Part shown: piece after piece, positions 23,078 through 32,361 of the stretch
Position numbering within the stretch: position 1 is the first letter of the stretch
Layout of the letters: each line of letters starts with the position of its first letter
From: Bacteroidales bacterium
Lineage (GTDB): Bacteria > Bacteroidota > Bacteroidia > Bacteroidales > P3
Assembly (NCBI GenBank): GCA_016296345.1
Contig: JAEDJL010000009.1
Coordinates: forward strand, 1 to 47,877
Direction: 5' to 3'
DNA length: 47,877 nucleotides
Program-made: the position numbers and the translations under genes
Notes under the pieces: model-generated
The model's database searches: none
Told to the model about the DNA's origin: nothing
The model's input: the letters and a program-made list of their open reading frames with translations, nothing else

Positions 23078-26000
23078 ATGAAGAGAATTATTTATTTTTT
23101 TGCTTTTGCATTGATTTTTGGAGCTTATGGCAAGGCTTATGCTCAAATTGATTCAATCACAACCACTTGCAACGGTGCTATAATCTACTTTAATTCCAAT
23201 TTTGATGCAAGTCAGACCGACATAAGCGTCTTTCGAGACACCCTTATCTTTGAAGAGAACTTCGATAACTTCATAAGCACTCAGGTAAACAACCTTACCC
23301 CGATAGGAGCAGCAGGAAGTTTGGTTACAATTCCTCGAAGCCTTACACAATTTCCCGGTTGCAGAGCAATGAATCTTAAAGTTGCAGATTCAGGGTGGTG
23401 TTTCCTTGGAGAAAGTTCGGCTACTTTTGCAACTCCAAAGATGAATATTCCTCAAGGCTCAATCATTAAAATGAAAGTATCTCCCAATTCTTCATCAAAA
23501 CGATATGTTCTGATAAATGGAGTTAAAGATACAATTCAGAAAAAACAAGATACAATCTCAAATATATTGCAATCAAATTGCGATGAAGTCATAATACAGT
23601 GTAGCAGCAACGGCTTATATATAGATTCTTTGAGAATAATCTCTCCACGACAAGAAATAGCCGAAACCGACCGCAACCTTAGGGGGGGTAATTTGGAACT
23701 GCAAAACCTGTCTCCGAACACGAAATATTATATCGAGCTTTCAGCAAAACAAAACGCCGTTTCAGAGCAGCGAAACGCCGTTTCATCGGAGCAAAAGGGC
23801 GTTTTGGCAACCTATTGTTTCTCAACGCTTTCCAAGAAAGAAAAAGTATCCTCACAAATCGAAAGTTCAACTTCGGTAAGGCTCGCTTGGACAAACTCTT
23901 CGGGAGCGAATCCCACCTCAATGAGCCTGTACAAAATAGAGAATGCAGCAGATGATTTATTGTTTTCGAGAATTGTAAGCGCTTCTTCAACATTTGGTTT
24001 GGAAATATTCAATCCCACAGGCAGGGATATTTGTTTGGGAGATTACCAATTTATTGCTTTCAATTTTGGAAATTTTGCAACAACAGGTAATAACAGCAAA
24101 TTAGTATATTCTTTTTCAACACAAGACACTATTCATAGGGATAGTTATACTATGCTTTTGGGGAAAATAGACGGTTTGTCAAACTATCAAAATATCTGTT
24201 TCCCAACAGGATATACCAATACTGCCATACTTGCAGGAAATGATGCCTATGTATTACTTAAAAAGGATATTTTGGGAAATTATAAAGACACAATAGATGT
24301 GTTTCAAATGCTTGATAACAATAATGAAGCAACTGATAATATCCGTTCTTTTTCAAACACTATTCTTACTCGCAAACCTGCTGTAACAAACGGAGTAAAA
24401 CACAATCCTACTTCTATTATTCCTATATTTGGTACAGAAGAAAGCGAATGGGATACGATAACATTCAACGCTGACAGCTTGAATAGCATTACTTTCAGGC
24501 ACAAATTAAATAACCCTGTAACTTATACTCTTGTTGGCGAGGGCGATTACTCTCTTGGCTCGGAGACTTGCGAATTGCTTTTGTCGGATTTGTCTCCTCA
24601 AAGCAAATATCTCTGTATTTTGAAGAGCGGTAGTGATACTCTTGCGACATATACTTTCTCTACGGGCAAGATTATCGAAAGCACAATGAGCGGTAATTGG
24701 AACAATGTTTGGACCGAAGGAGTTATTCCGAAAGAGTGCGACAAGGTTGTGGTGAAAAAAGGTCATAGTGTGTCTGTTCCCGAGGGCTGTGTGGCAAAGT
24801 GTTCGCATCTTGTGCTGCAAGAGGATTATTCCACGGCGAGTATGACCGCTGACAAGTCGGAATTGAATATTGAAGGGGTGCTGTCCTTTGACAAAGCCGA
24901 AGTTCAGGCAAGTTTTGCCAAATATACTACCAATACCAATGGTTGGAATTTGTTCGGAGTGCCGATTGATGTTCGCTCTTGTTCGAGAGAAGACATTGCC
25001 AATGCCTTTCAGAGAGGTGATACTGACGACTTGTATTATTTGAACGAGGAGCGTTATGCTTGGATTCCTTACTTTGAGGATTTGGAAGACAGTAATTTCT
25101 TCACCAATTCTCATGGCTATCTTGTGGCATACCATGACGACAAGACGCTTTCGTTCAAAGGTGATTTGTTTTTGGAAGATAGTTTGGTGTTGCTAAACAA
25201 TGCTTCATACAATGCCGATAAGGGACAGGGTTATCACTTGGTTTGCAATCCTTATCCTTTTTCTGTAAGTCTCGATAACTTCACTCGCAACAATGTAGAG
25301 GGAATGTGGTTGCTCGACCCTGCAAGCGGAGGATATACTCCTGCGGATTACAACTCCGCCGAGAGCTTTGTCGTGCCTCCTTTCTCGGGTGTGATGACCA
25401 AAGTCAATAGTGGCGAAAACAGATTGGTGGTAAAGAAAAATGCTTCTTCACAAGCCTCTGCAAAAGCGGCAGGCGGAAAGGTTGAAGCTCTGAAATTCAG
25501 GCTCAATTCACTCGGAGGAAGCGATGAACTGAGGTTTTATTTCCGTCCCGAAGCAACAAACGAATATGATTCTTACGATACCTACAAGATGTTCAGCATT
25601 GGCTCTGCTCCCGATTTGTATTGCTCCACAGATATGGAGGATTTGTCGGTTGTTGCCTTGCCTTGTTTTGAGGATACTTTACATTTGCAAATCAATCTGT
25701 CGGCAAAGAGCGACAGAGAGATGTCTCTATACCTTTATTATATAGATGACGTTTTCGAGAGTGTGGAATTGTATGACAAAACGGGAGAATTGCTGTCTGA
25801 CTTTACAAAGGACAGTATTTATGTTTTGGATTACAATGTTGCAGAGGGTGTATCGACCTATGATTTGAGGCTTAAACACAAACCAACTACCTTTGACCAA
25901 GGCGATAATGAGGAGTTGAGGTTTGTTCAAGACCAAAACAGAGTAACAATAACCTATCCCGAAATCATAGATGAGGTTTTGGTATATGATGCTTCGGGAA

Positions 26001-26113
26001 AAGAGGTGGTCAAAACAAACGAGCGAGTGTTCATTCTGCCAAACCATGGTTGCTTTGTGGCAAAAGCAAGGAGCAAAGGCAGAGAGTTTTCGACCAAACT
26101 GATAGGAATGTGA
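23078..26113 (+). CDS. Large secreted surface protein (1011 aa) with degenerate T9SS-like tail
   Basis: The signal peptide ends AYAQ (residue 23). Residues about 25-530 are beta-rich, with two fibronectin-like segments that can be recognised because each has LSP-x-x-KY followed by LATY-x-FST (near 212-255 and 503-530). The first copy is enlarged by a family B repeat array (bases 23755-23806, residues about 226-243). Next comes a GNW...VIP..CDKVVVKKGHSV element, then a region starting NGWNLFGVPID that has the same order of motifs (WNLFGVP, GYLVAY, YHLVCNPYP, FSGVM) as the 765-residue protein at the right end. The last 50 residues (VLVYDASGKEV, then GCFVAKARSKGREFSTKLIG) look like a weakened T9SS sorting domain. 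A small membrane-tailed protein follows after 1 nt. No catalytic motif was found; a surface or adhesin role is likely. Confidence 0.75.
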   Translation: MKRIIYFFAFALIFGAYGKAYAQIDSITTTCNGAIIYFNSNFDASQTDISVFRDTLIFEENFDNFISTQVNNLTPIGAAGSLVTIPRSLTQFPGCRAMNLKVADSGWCFLGESSATFATPKMNIPQGSIIKMKVSPNSSSKRYVLINGVKDTIQKKQDTISNILQSNCDEVIIQCSSNGLYIDSLRIISPRQEIAETDRNLRGGNLELQNLSPNTKYYIELSAKQNAVSEQRNAVSSEQKGVLATYCFSTLSKKEKVSSQIESSTSVRLAWTNSSGANPTSMSLYKIENAADDLLFSRIVSASSTFGLEIFNPTGRDICLGDYQFIAFNFGNFATTGNNSKLVYSFSTQDTIHRDSYTMLLGKIDGLSNYQNICFPTGYTNTAILAGNDAYVLLKKDILGNYKDTIDVFQMLDNNNEATDNIRSFSNTILTRKPAVTNGVKHNPTSIIPIFGTEESEWDTITFNADSLNSITFRHKLNNPVTYTLVGEGDYSLGSETCELLLSDLSPQSKYLCILKSGSDTLATYTFSTGKIIESTMSGNWNNVWTEGVIPKECDKVVVKKGHSVSVPEGCVAKCSHLVLQEDYSTASMTADKSELNIEGVLSFDKAEVQASFAKYTTNTNGWNLFGVPIDVRSCSREDIANAFQRGDTDDLYYLNEERYAWIPYFEDLEDSNFFTNSHGYLVAYHDDKTLSFKGDLFLEDSLVLLNNASYNADKGQGYHLVCNPYPFSVSLDNFTRNNVEGMWLLDPASGGYTPADYNSAESFVVPPFSGVMTKVNSGENRLVVKKNASSQASAKAAGGKVEALKFRLNSLGGSDELRFYFRPEATNEYDSYDTYKMFSIGSAPDLYCSTDMEDLSVVALPCFEDTLHLQINLSAKSDREMSLYLYYIDDVFESVELYDKTGELLSDFTKDSIYVLDYNVAEGVSTYDLRLKHKPTTFDQGDNEELRFVQDQNRVTITYPEIIDEVLVYDASGKEVVKTNERVFILPNHGCFVAKARSKGREFSTKLIGM
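23755..23806. repeat. Family B array B3 inside a coding sequence
   Basis: Cores CGCCGTTT at 23755, CGCCGTTT at 23776 and GGCGTTTT at 23797 (start of the core; preceded by a G) are 21 bp apart, the same pitch and core as the intergenic arrays. Here they are translated as a 7-residue repeat (QNAVSEQ, RNAVSSE, QKGVLA). Because 21 is a multiple of 3, the frame stays open. Confidence 0.8.
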
Positions 26114-26114
26114 T

Positions 26115-26399
26115 ATGAAAGTGGCAAGGAATATAATCATTGTTGTTTTGTGTTGTCTGACATTTTGCGTAAAGGCTCAGCCTCCCCTTCCGAGTTCTCA
26201 CGGAGGTTGGAAACGAGTTCAGATTGTGGACAATACTCCGTGCGAACAACGTTTTTACTTCAATAACTCCACAGGACAATTTGAGCAGATGACCTATTCG
26301 TCGCCTTTGGCTACCGCAACATTGCTTTTGGTCGGCTTGTCGGCAGGCTTTGTTGCCGTAAAGTGCTATCGCAACGGCAAAGACGTATCCGAAAAGTAA
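26115..26399 (+). CDS. Small secreted protein with C-terminal membrane tail (CTERM-like)
   Basis: A 94-residue protein: signal peptide (about residues 1-21, ending VKAQ), a short Pro-rich mature N-terminus (PPLPSS), one Cys-containing strand region, and a C-terminal block PLATATLLLVGLSAGF, then VAVKCYRNGKDVSEK. That block is hydrophobic with a short basic end, the three-part layout of sorting tails (motif, TM, basic cluster). It is nearly the same as the tail of the 77-residue protein at 47520-47753 (PLAPATLLLLGLAGGF, VKVYRN). It begins 1 nt after the stop of the 1011-residue surface protein, so the two are surely co-translated. Similar in layout to Bacteroidota PID-CTERM proteins, but lacking the PID motif. 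Confidence 0.75.
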   Translation: MKVARNIIIVVLCCLTFCVKAQPPLPSSHGGWKRVQIVDNTPCEQRFYFNNSTGQFEQMTYSSPLATATLLLVGLSAGFVAVKCYRNGKDVSEK

Positions 26400-26408
26400 G
26401 GCTTTTTG

Positions 26409-26439
26409 TTGTCGGTGTTGCAAATTCTTCATATCTTTG
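26409..26439 (+). promoter_or_regulatory. guaB promoter
   Basis: TTG (26409-26411), 20 nt, then TATCTTTG (26432-26439). The -33 box begins 10 nt after the stop codon of the small tail protein. The leader to ATG 26461 is about 15 nt. Confidence 0.65.
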
Positions 26440-26460
26440 CACGAAATTTATTTTTGAGCA

Positions 26461-27927
26461 ATGTTTTCAGATTCAAACAAGTTTGTTGGTGAGGGATTGA
26501 CATACGATGATGTGTTACTTATCCCTGCTTATTCGGAGGTTATTCCGAGAGATGTAAAGGTTAATTCTATGTTCAGCCGCAACATTGCGGTTAATATTCC
26601 GATTGTTTCGGCAGCCATGGACACTGTTACCGAGTCTAAGTTGGCTATTGCAATGGCTCAGGAAGGCGGTATAGGAGTATTACACAAAAATATGTCGATT
26701 GAAAAGCAGGCTGCGGAGGTTTCCAAAGTCAAGAGAGCAGAAAACGGCATGATTTCCGACCCCATAACACTGAAAAGCGACGCTTTGGTACGCGATGCTT
26801 TGAGAATGATGAAAGAATTCTCCATTGGGGGTATTCCTGTTGTCGATGAGGCAGGTAAACTCGTCGGTATAGTTACCAACAGAGACCTGAGGTTTGAGCG
26901 AGACATCTATCGCCCGATAGAAGAGATTATGACAAAAGAAGTAATCTCTGCTCCTTGCGGAACAGATTTTGAACAAGCTGCCGACATTCTTCAAGCCCAC
27001 AGAATAGAAAAACTCCCTGTTGTAGATAAAGACGGAGTGTTGGTGGGATTGATAACATATAGAGACATAATCAAGCTGAAAGAGCGTCCGAATGCCTGCA
27101 AGGACAAATTGGGACGATTGAGAGTTGCGGCAGGTATAGGAGTTACTGCCAACATGGACGAAAGAATTGCAGCCGTTATTGCAGCCGGTGCAGACGCAAT
27201 AGTGATTGACACAGCTCACGGACACTCCAAAAACGTGATTGACACTCTCAAAAGAGTTAAATCGAGGTATTCAAATGTGGATGTGGTGTGTGGAAACATT
27301 GCAACGGCAGAAGCTGCTTTGGCATTGGCAGATGCAGGAGCAGATGCAGTGAAAGTAGGGATAGGACCCGGCAGTATATGCACCACAAGAGTGATGGCAG
27401 GAATAGGAGTTCCTCAACTGTCGGCAGTATATGACGTTGCAAAAGCCTTGGAGGGAAGAGATGTTCCTGTGATTGCAGACGGTGGTATAAGATATTCGGG
27501 AGATATTGTAAAAGCTCTTGCAGCCGGTGCAAGCACTATCATGGCAGGTTCGTTGCTTGCAGGAGTTGAGGAAAGCCCTGGGGATACCATTATATTTGAA
27601 GGAAGAAAATTCAAGTCTTACAGGGGAATGGGTTCTCTTGATGCAATGCAACAAGGTTCTAAGGACAGATATTTCCAAGACATGGAAGACGATATAAAGA
27701 AATTAGTTCCCGAAGGAATTGTGGGAAGAGTACCTTACAAAGGCACGGTAAGCGAAGTAATCTATCAACTTGTCGGAGGACTTAAAGCAGGAATGGGTTA
27801 TACCGGAAGCCCTGACGTAAAGACTTTGAGAAATGCAAAATTCATCAAAATAACAGCAGCAGGCTATGCAGAAAGCCACCCTCACGACATAACGATAACA
27901 AAAGAAGCTCCAAACTATTCACGTTAG
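26461..27927 (+). CDS. guaB: Inosine-5'-monophosphate dehydrogenase
   Basis: GuaB oxidises IMP to XMP with NAD+, the committed step of GMP synthesis. The 488 residues are standard. The barrel starts with GLTYDDVLLIPAYSEV (12-27). A CBS-domain pair is inserted at about 95-205. The active-site loop IGPGSICTTRVMAG holds the catalytic Cys 307. The flap is seen in KSYRGMGSLDAM (with its Tyr and Gly residues) and the C-terminus keeps the monovalent-cation-site residues. It heads a plus-strand run with two PPIases, a MoxR ATPase and a secreted protein (gaps of 9, 15, 11 and 4 nt); the functional link to envelope folding is not obvious. Confidence 0.97.
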   Translation: MFSDSNKFVGEGLTYDDVLLIPAYSEVIPRDVKVNSMFSRNIAVNIPIVSAAMDTVTESKLAIAMAQEGGIGVLHKNMSIEKQAAEVSKVKRAENGMISDPITLKSDALVRDALRMMKEFSIGGIPVVDEAGKLVGIVTNRDLRFERDIYRPIEEIMTKEVISAPCGTDFEQAADILQAHRIEKLPVVDKDGVLVGLITYRDIIKLKERPNACKDKLGRLRVAAGIGVTANMDERIAAVIAAGADAIVIDTAHGHSKNVIDTLKRVKSRYSNVDVVCGNIATAEAALALADAGADAVKVGIGPGSICTTRVMAGIGVPQLSAVYDVAKALEGRDVPVIADGGIRYSGDIVKALAAGASTIMAGSLLAGVEESPGDTIIFEGRKFKSYRGMGSLDAMQQGSKDRYFQDMEDDIKKLVPEGIVGRVPYKGTVSEVIYQLVGGLKAGMGYTGSPDVKTLRNAKFIKITAAGYAESHPHDITITKEAPNYSR

Positions 27928-27936
27928 TATATAGCT

Positions 27937-29994
27937 ATGAAAAGGTTTTTGTTTTTTTGCTTTGTCATTTCTGTTCAACTGAGCGGCTTTGCACAATCGT
28001 ACAAGGAGACTTCTTCTGAGGATTTTGAGCCTTGCACAAAAGATGTGGTACTCGAAGTTGCAGGAGAAAAGGTTTTGAAAGACGACTTTGTCCGAATGTT
28101 TAAGAAAAACTCCATGTCAAAAGACTCACTCATCAATCGAAGCGAGCTTGACGAGTATTTGGAGTTGTTTATCAACTACAAGATGAAACTTGCTCAGGCA
28201 AGAGAGTTTGGATTGGACACATTGAAAAGCTATATTGACGAAACAAACCAATACAGACAACAGTTGGTTGCACCATATCTCAATGATGCAACGGTGAGCA
28301 GGCAACTTGTCGAAGAGGCTTACGAAAGAGAGAAAGAAATAGTGGCAGCCTCTCATATTTTGATAAGCATTCCTGCCAATGCAACACCAAAAGACACCCT
28401 TGCAGCCTACAACAAGGCTCTCAAAATAAGGAAAAGAATAATTGAAGGGGAGGATTTTGAAACTGTTGCAAAGGAAATGTCGGACGATCCGTCGGCAAAG
28501 GACAGAATTGACGAGAAAACGAACAACAAAATCAAGGGTAACGGAGGTAAGTTGGGATATTTCACTTCCATGAACATGATTTATCCTTTTGAAACAGCTT
28601 GTTATTCGATGAAAGCGGGCGATGTGTCAATGCCTGTGAGAACTCGTTTTGGCTATCACATAATCAAGCTCACCGACAGAACACCTGCGTTTTGCAGTTC
28701 GATGGATATAAAGCACATTTGGGTAAGTTTTGACAAGCATTCCGAAAGTGAAGCCGAAGAAACGATAAATAAGGTATGGGAAGCGCTGAACTCGGGAGCA
28801 AAATTTGACACCATAGCTTTGTTGTATTCCGATGACAAGTATTCGTCTGCAAACGGAGGAATATTGAAAAATCAAACCATCACCTCTCTTCCCGATAGTT
28901 ACATCTGCCAATTAAAGAGTTTGCAACCCATGGAGCTGTCCAAACCTTTCAAAAGCGACATTGGTTGGCATATTGTCATGCCTTTGACATACAGACCTCT
29001 GCCTTCGTTCGAGCAACAAAAGGCAGCAATAGAAGAAAGGATTGCAAAAGACGAAAGAAGTTTCAAAACAATAGAATCGTTTGCCGAAAAATCCAAACAA
29101 GAGTATGGTTTCAAAGAGCAGAAAGACTTTTTGTCGAGTGTTATCAAGATTATGACCGATTCGGTCTTTGCTGCAATATGGCAAGTGCCTGAAAACTTTG
29201 ACAATACCGAAGAGTTGTTCAGAATTGGCGACTATTCATACACCGTACTCGACTTTGCAAAAGAGATAGAAGCCAATCAAAAGAAACAAACTCCCGAATA
29301 CATACCCGAATTTGTCGAAAGAGCATATTCGGACGTGGTTTTGGAACAAGTAGTCAGGTATGCAGACAGCAAATTGGAAGAAAAATATCCCGAATTGAAA
29401 GCAACGATTGACGAATTTCGCGATGGCGTTTTGATATTTGCAATAACCGACAAAATGGTTTGGAACAAATCGATTGCCGACACGGCAGGTTTGTCAGCTT
29501 TCTATGAGGAAAACAAGTCCAAATACTTGTGGGACACAAGAGTTTCTGCCACTTTGTGGTCGGTAGAAGGAGAATACAACCCTCAAAAGTTGGCAAAGAT
29601 TCTAAGGAAAGCCACAAAGAAACATTGGGATAACGAAAAGACAAAAGTCAAAATCGCCAAAGCTTTCAAGATAGACCAAGAAAAAGCCGACAAACACATC
29701 ACTTACCGTTGGGGAAAGTTTGAAAGCGGAGACAATCAAATCGTAGACAGAACCATTTGGAGCGATACCGCCTCACTGAAAAACAATAATGTCATCACAG
29801 ACAGCGTTTCCACCAAGAGGAATATAGCCGTTGTCTTCCACCAATTCGTACCCGAAGAGATAAAAACCTTGGACGAGTGCAAGGGAATGGCAACTTCCGA
29901 TTTTCAATCCTATCTCGAAAAGCAATGGATAAGAGATTTGAGAAACAAATACAAATATAAAGTCTGTCATCAGGTGTATGACAGCATCAAATAA
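27937..29994 (+). CDS. Periplasmic parvulin-type peptidylprolyl isomerase (685 aa)
   Basis: A secreted folding factor: signal peptide (residues 1-21, ending GFAQ), a SurA-like N-terminal helical chaperone region (about 30-125), then two parvulin (PpiC) domains. The first is at about 125-245 (AASHILISIP ... GGKLGYFTSMNMIYPFE ... TRFGYHIIKLTDR). The second is at about 250-350 (MDIKHIWVSF ... NGGILKNQTI ... SDIGWHIVMPLTYR). The last 330 residues have no recognised domain and are charged and helical. The layout matches Bacteroidota PPIases that help outer-membrane proteins fold. It is adjacent to a second such gene, 15 nt downstream. Confidence 0.85.
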   Translation: MKRFLFFCFVISVQLSGFAQSYKETSSEDFEPCTKDVVLEVAGEKVLKDDFVRMFKKNSMSKDSLINRSELDEYLELFINYKMKLAQAREFGLDTLKSYIDETNQYRQQLVAPYLNDATVSRQLVEEAYEREKEIVAASHILISIPANATPKDTLAAYNKALKIRKRIIEGEDFETVAKEMSDDPSAKDRIDEKTNNKIKGNGGKLGYFTSMNMIYPFETACYSMKAGDVSMPVRTRFGYHIIKLTDRTPAFCSSMDIKHIWVSFDKHSESEAEETINKVWEALNSGAKFDTIALLYSDDKYSSANGGILKNQTITSLPDSYICQLKSLQPMELSKPFKSDIGWHIVMPLTYRPLPSFEQQKAAIEERIAKDERSFKTIESFAEKSKQEYGFKEQKDFLSSVIKIMTDSVFAAIWQVPENFDNTEELFRIGDYSYTVLDFAKEIEANQKKQTPEYIPEFVERAYSDVVLEQVVRYADSKLEEKYPELKATIDEFRDGVLIFAITDKMVWNKSIADTAGLSAFYEENKSKYLWDTRVSATLWSVEGEYNPQKLAKILRKATKKHWDNEKTKVKIAKAFKIDQEKADKHITYRWGKFESGDNQIVDRTIWSDTASLKNNNVITDSVSTKRNIAVVFHQFVPEEIKTLDECKGMATSDFQSYLEKQWIRDLRNKYKYKVCHQVYDSIK

Positions 29995-30009
29995 GCTATT
30001 TTTAATACA

Positions 30010-31386
30010 ATGAGACGCATTTGCATAGTATTACTTGCAGTGTTGATATTTGGTTTTGGCGATATTGCCTGCTCACAAACCGAAAACACGGACAAGTTTC
30101 AGACTTTGGACAGGGTGATTGCCGTTGTAGGGCAGAATATGGTCAAAGAATCAGACTTGGAGACCTCATTTTTGCAACAAACATCGGGAAGCGGAATAGT
30201 CGAAAACGCCTTTGATGTAAAGTGCGACTTGTTTGAGGGTTTGCTAATCAACAAACTCATGCTCCACCAAGCCGAAATAGACTCTGTAAACGTTACCGAA
30301 GAGGAAGTAAACAGAGAAATGGACAACCGAATCAAATATATGATAAGAGCATACGGCTCTGAGGCAATGTTGGAGCGGCAAATGAAAAAGTCTGTTGCCG
30401 AAATAAGAGAACTATACAAAGACCTGATAAGAGAAAATATCATGATTTCTCAAACAGAGCAAAAGCTGACAGGCAATATCTCCGTAACACCGCAAGATGT
30501 TGCCGACTTCTACAACTCCATTCCCAAAGACAGCCTCCCAATCGTCGAAGAAGAGTATATGTTCTCGCAAATAGTCAAACTACCAAAGGTTACGGAAGAA
30601 GAAAAGGAAGCAGTAAAAGCAAGACTCAACGGATACAGAGACCGAATTTTGAAAGGCAGCAAATTTTCTACCCTTGCCACTCTCTATTCCGAAGACCCGG
30701 GTTCGGCAAAGAAAGGAGGAGAACTCGGATTCTTCTCTCGGGGAGACATGGTCAGCGAGTTTGAGAACGCAGCCTTTGCATTGCAAGACGGAGAAATCTC
30801 TCCTGTGATAGAAACTCAGTATGGTTTTCACATCATTCAAATGATTGAGAGAAGAGGAAACCAAATCAACTGCCGCCATATCTTGTTGCAACCAAAGATT
30901 TCCGACCAACAGATGGGCAAGGCGAAAGCTGAGCTTGACAGTATAAAGCAAATGATCGAGCAAGGCAAGATTTCGTTTGAAGATGCGGTGATAGAGTTCT
31001 CCGATGACGACTCAAAAATCAACCAAGGCTTGATAATCAATCCCTACAACGCAGGAGCAACCTTCACAAAAGACGCAATAAACGAAACAATCGGCAACTT
31101 GGAGAAGATAGACTTCAATGCAATGAAAGAAGGTGAGATAACAAACCCCGTACTCTTCAAATCAGAAGCAGCAAATGCCTATCGCCTCATAAAAGTGGTT
31201 AAGAAAACACCTTCACACAAAGTAAACTTGACCGATGACTACGGAAAAGTACAAGAATCTGCCCTATCAGACAAGAAATTGGAGATAATAAAACAGTGGG
31301 CAGAGAAAAGAATAGCAAAAACCTACATAAAGATAGCCCCTGACTACCAAAATTGCGATTTCAAGTTGAATTGGTTGAAGAAATAA
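30010..31386 (+). CDS. SurA-like periplasmic chaperone/peptidylprolyl isomerase
   Basis: A 458-residue protein with a signal peptide ending ACSQ (residue 23). Next is the SurA N-terminal domain, with DRVIAVVGQNMVKESDLE (about 34-51) and LINKLMLHQAEIDSVNVTEEEV. The first parvulin domain is at about 175-275 (EEYMFSQIVKLP, GGELGFFSRGDMVSEFENAAF, TQYGFHIIQMIERR), followed by a second, degenerate one (CRHILLQPK..., about 283-385). The order is that of SurA, the chaperone delivering unfolded barrels to BAM in the periplasm. I do not assign the symbol because Bacteroidota have several SurA-like paralogues and the neighbour at 27937 is another. Confidence 0.85.
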   Translation: MRRICIVLLAVLIFGFGDIACSQTENTDKFQTLDRVIAVVGQNMVKESDLETSFLQQTSGSGIVENAFDVKCDLFEGLLINKLMLHQAEIDSVNVTEEEVNREMDNRIKYMIRAYGSEAMLERQMKKSVAEIRELYKDLIRENIMISQTEQKLTGNISVTPQDVADFYNSIPKDSLPIVEEEYMFSQIVKLPKVTEEEKEAVKARLNGYRDRILKGSKFSTLATLYSEDPGSAKKGGELGFFSRGDMVSEFENAAFALQDGEISPVIETQYGFHIIQMIERRGNQINCRHILLQPKISDQQMGKAKAELDSIKQMIEQGKISFEDAVIEFSDDDSKINQGLIINPYNAGATFTKDAINETIGNLEKIDFNAMKEGEITNPVLFKSEAANAYRLIKVVKKTPSHKVNLTDDYGKVQESALSDKKLEIIKQWAEKRIAKTYIKIAPDYQNCDFKLNWLKK

Positions 31387-31397
31387 AAAGATAACGC

Positions 31398-32357
31398 ATG
31401 GCTTCACAAGTAGAACAACTCGACACTCTGGCTTCAAAATGCAGCGAATTGAAGTCCGAAATTGCCAAAATCATAGTAGGACAGGAAGAAATTGTCAATC
31501 AGCTGTTGATTTCTATCTTTTCGGGAGGACATTGTCTGCTTGTGGGAGTTCCGGGCTTGGCAAAAACTCTGTTGGTCAATACAATTTCGCAAGCACTCGG
31601 TTTAAGTTTCAACCGAATACAATTCACACCCGACTTGATGCCCTCAGACATAACGGGAAGCGAAATACTCAATAAAGACAGAGCCTTTGAATTTATCGAA
31701 GGACCTGTGTTTGCAAATATCGTGTTGGCAGACGAAATAAACCGAACACCTCCCAAAACTCAGGCTGCATTGTTGGAAGCAATGCAAGAGCATAACGTAA
31801 CAGCATCGGGCAAGGTTCACGCTCTTCCAAATCCCTTTTTCGTTTTGGCAACTCAAAATCCGATAGAACAAGAAGGTACTTACCCTCTTCCCGAAGCACA
31901 GTTGGACAGATTTATGTTCATGTTGTGGTTGGACTACCCTTCTTTTGTAGAAGAAGTCGAAATTTTGAAGCGAACAACAGTTGCAAAACAAGAACAAGTT
32001 CGCCAAATATTGACTTCGGACGACATTCTTGCAATACAATCACTCATAAAAGACATACCCGTAAGCGACAATGTTTACGAATATGCTGTACGTTTGGTAT
32101 CAAAAACCAGACTTAACAAGCCTGAAAACACAACAGCAAAGCAATATCTCTCCTGGGGAGCAGGTCCGAGAGCTTCACAATATCTTATCATCGGAGCAAA
32201 ATGCCATGCCGCCCTCAACGGAAAGTACTCTCCCGACATAGAAGACGTAAACGCCGTTGCAGTATCGGTATTGCGACACAGAATAGTATTGAATTACGCA
32301 GCACAAGCCGAAGAACTCACTTCCGAGGCTATAATAAACAACCTAATAAACGAGTAA
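31398..32357 (+). CDS. MoxR-family AAA+ ATPase
   Basis: A 319-residue cytosolic ATPase. Walker A is GVPGLAKT (residues 50-57), Walker B is LADEINR (about 111-117), sensor 1 lies in VLATQNPIEQEGTYPLPEAQLDRF, and the C-terminal lid with LSWGAGPRASQYLI is the MoxR lid domain. MoxR ATPases act as metal-chelatase-like chaperones. They are usually followed by a DUF58 and von Willebrand A protein gene; here the next gene, 4 nt later, is a secreted OmpA-like protein instead. No VWA or DUF58 gene is in the window, so either the partner set is elsewhere or this operon has been rearranged. Confidence 0.9.
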   Translation: MASQVEQLDTLASKCSELKSEIAKIIVGQEEIVNQLLISIFSGGHCLLVGVPGLAKTLLVNTISQALGLSFNRIQFTPDLMPSDITGSEILNKDRAFEFIEGPVFANIVLADEINRTPPKTQAALLEAMQEHNVTASGKVHALPNPFFVLATQNPIEQEGTYPLPEAQLDRFMFMLWLDYPSFVEEVEILKRTTVAKQEQVRQILTSDDILAIQSLIKDIPVSDNVYEYAVRLVSKTRLNKPENTTAKQYLSWGAGPRASQYLIIGAKCHAALNGKYSPDIEDVNAVAVSVLRHRIVLNYAAQAEELTSEAIINNLINE

Positions 32358-32361
32358 GAGT

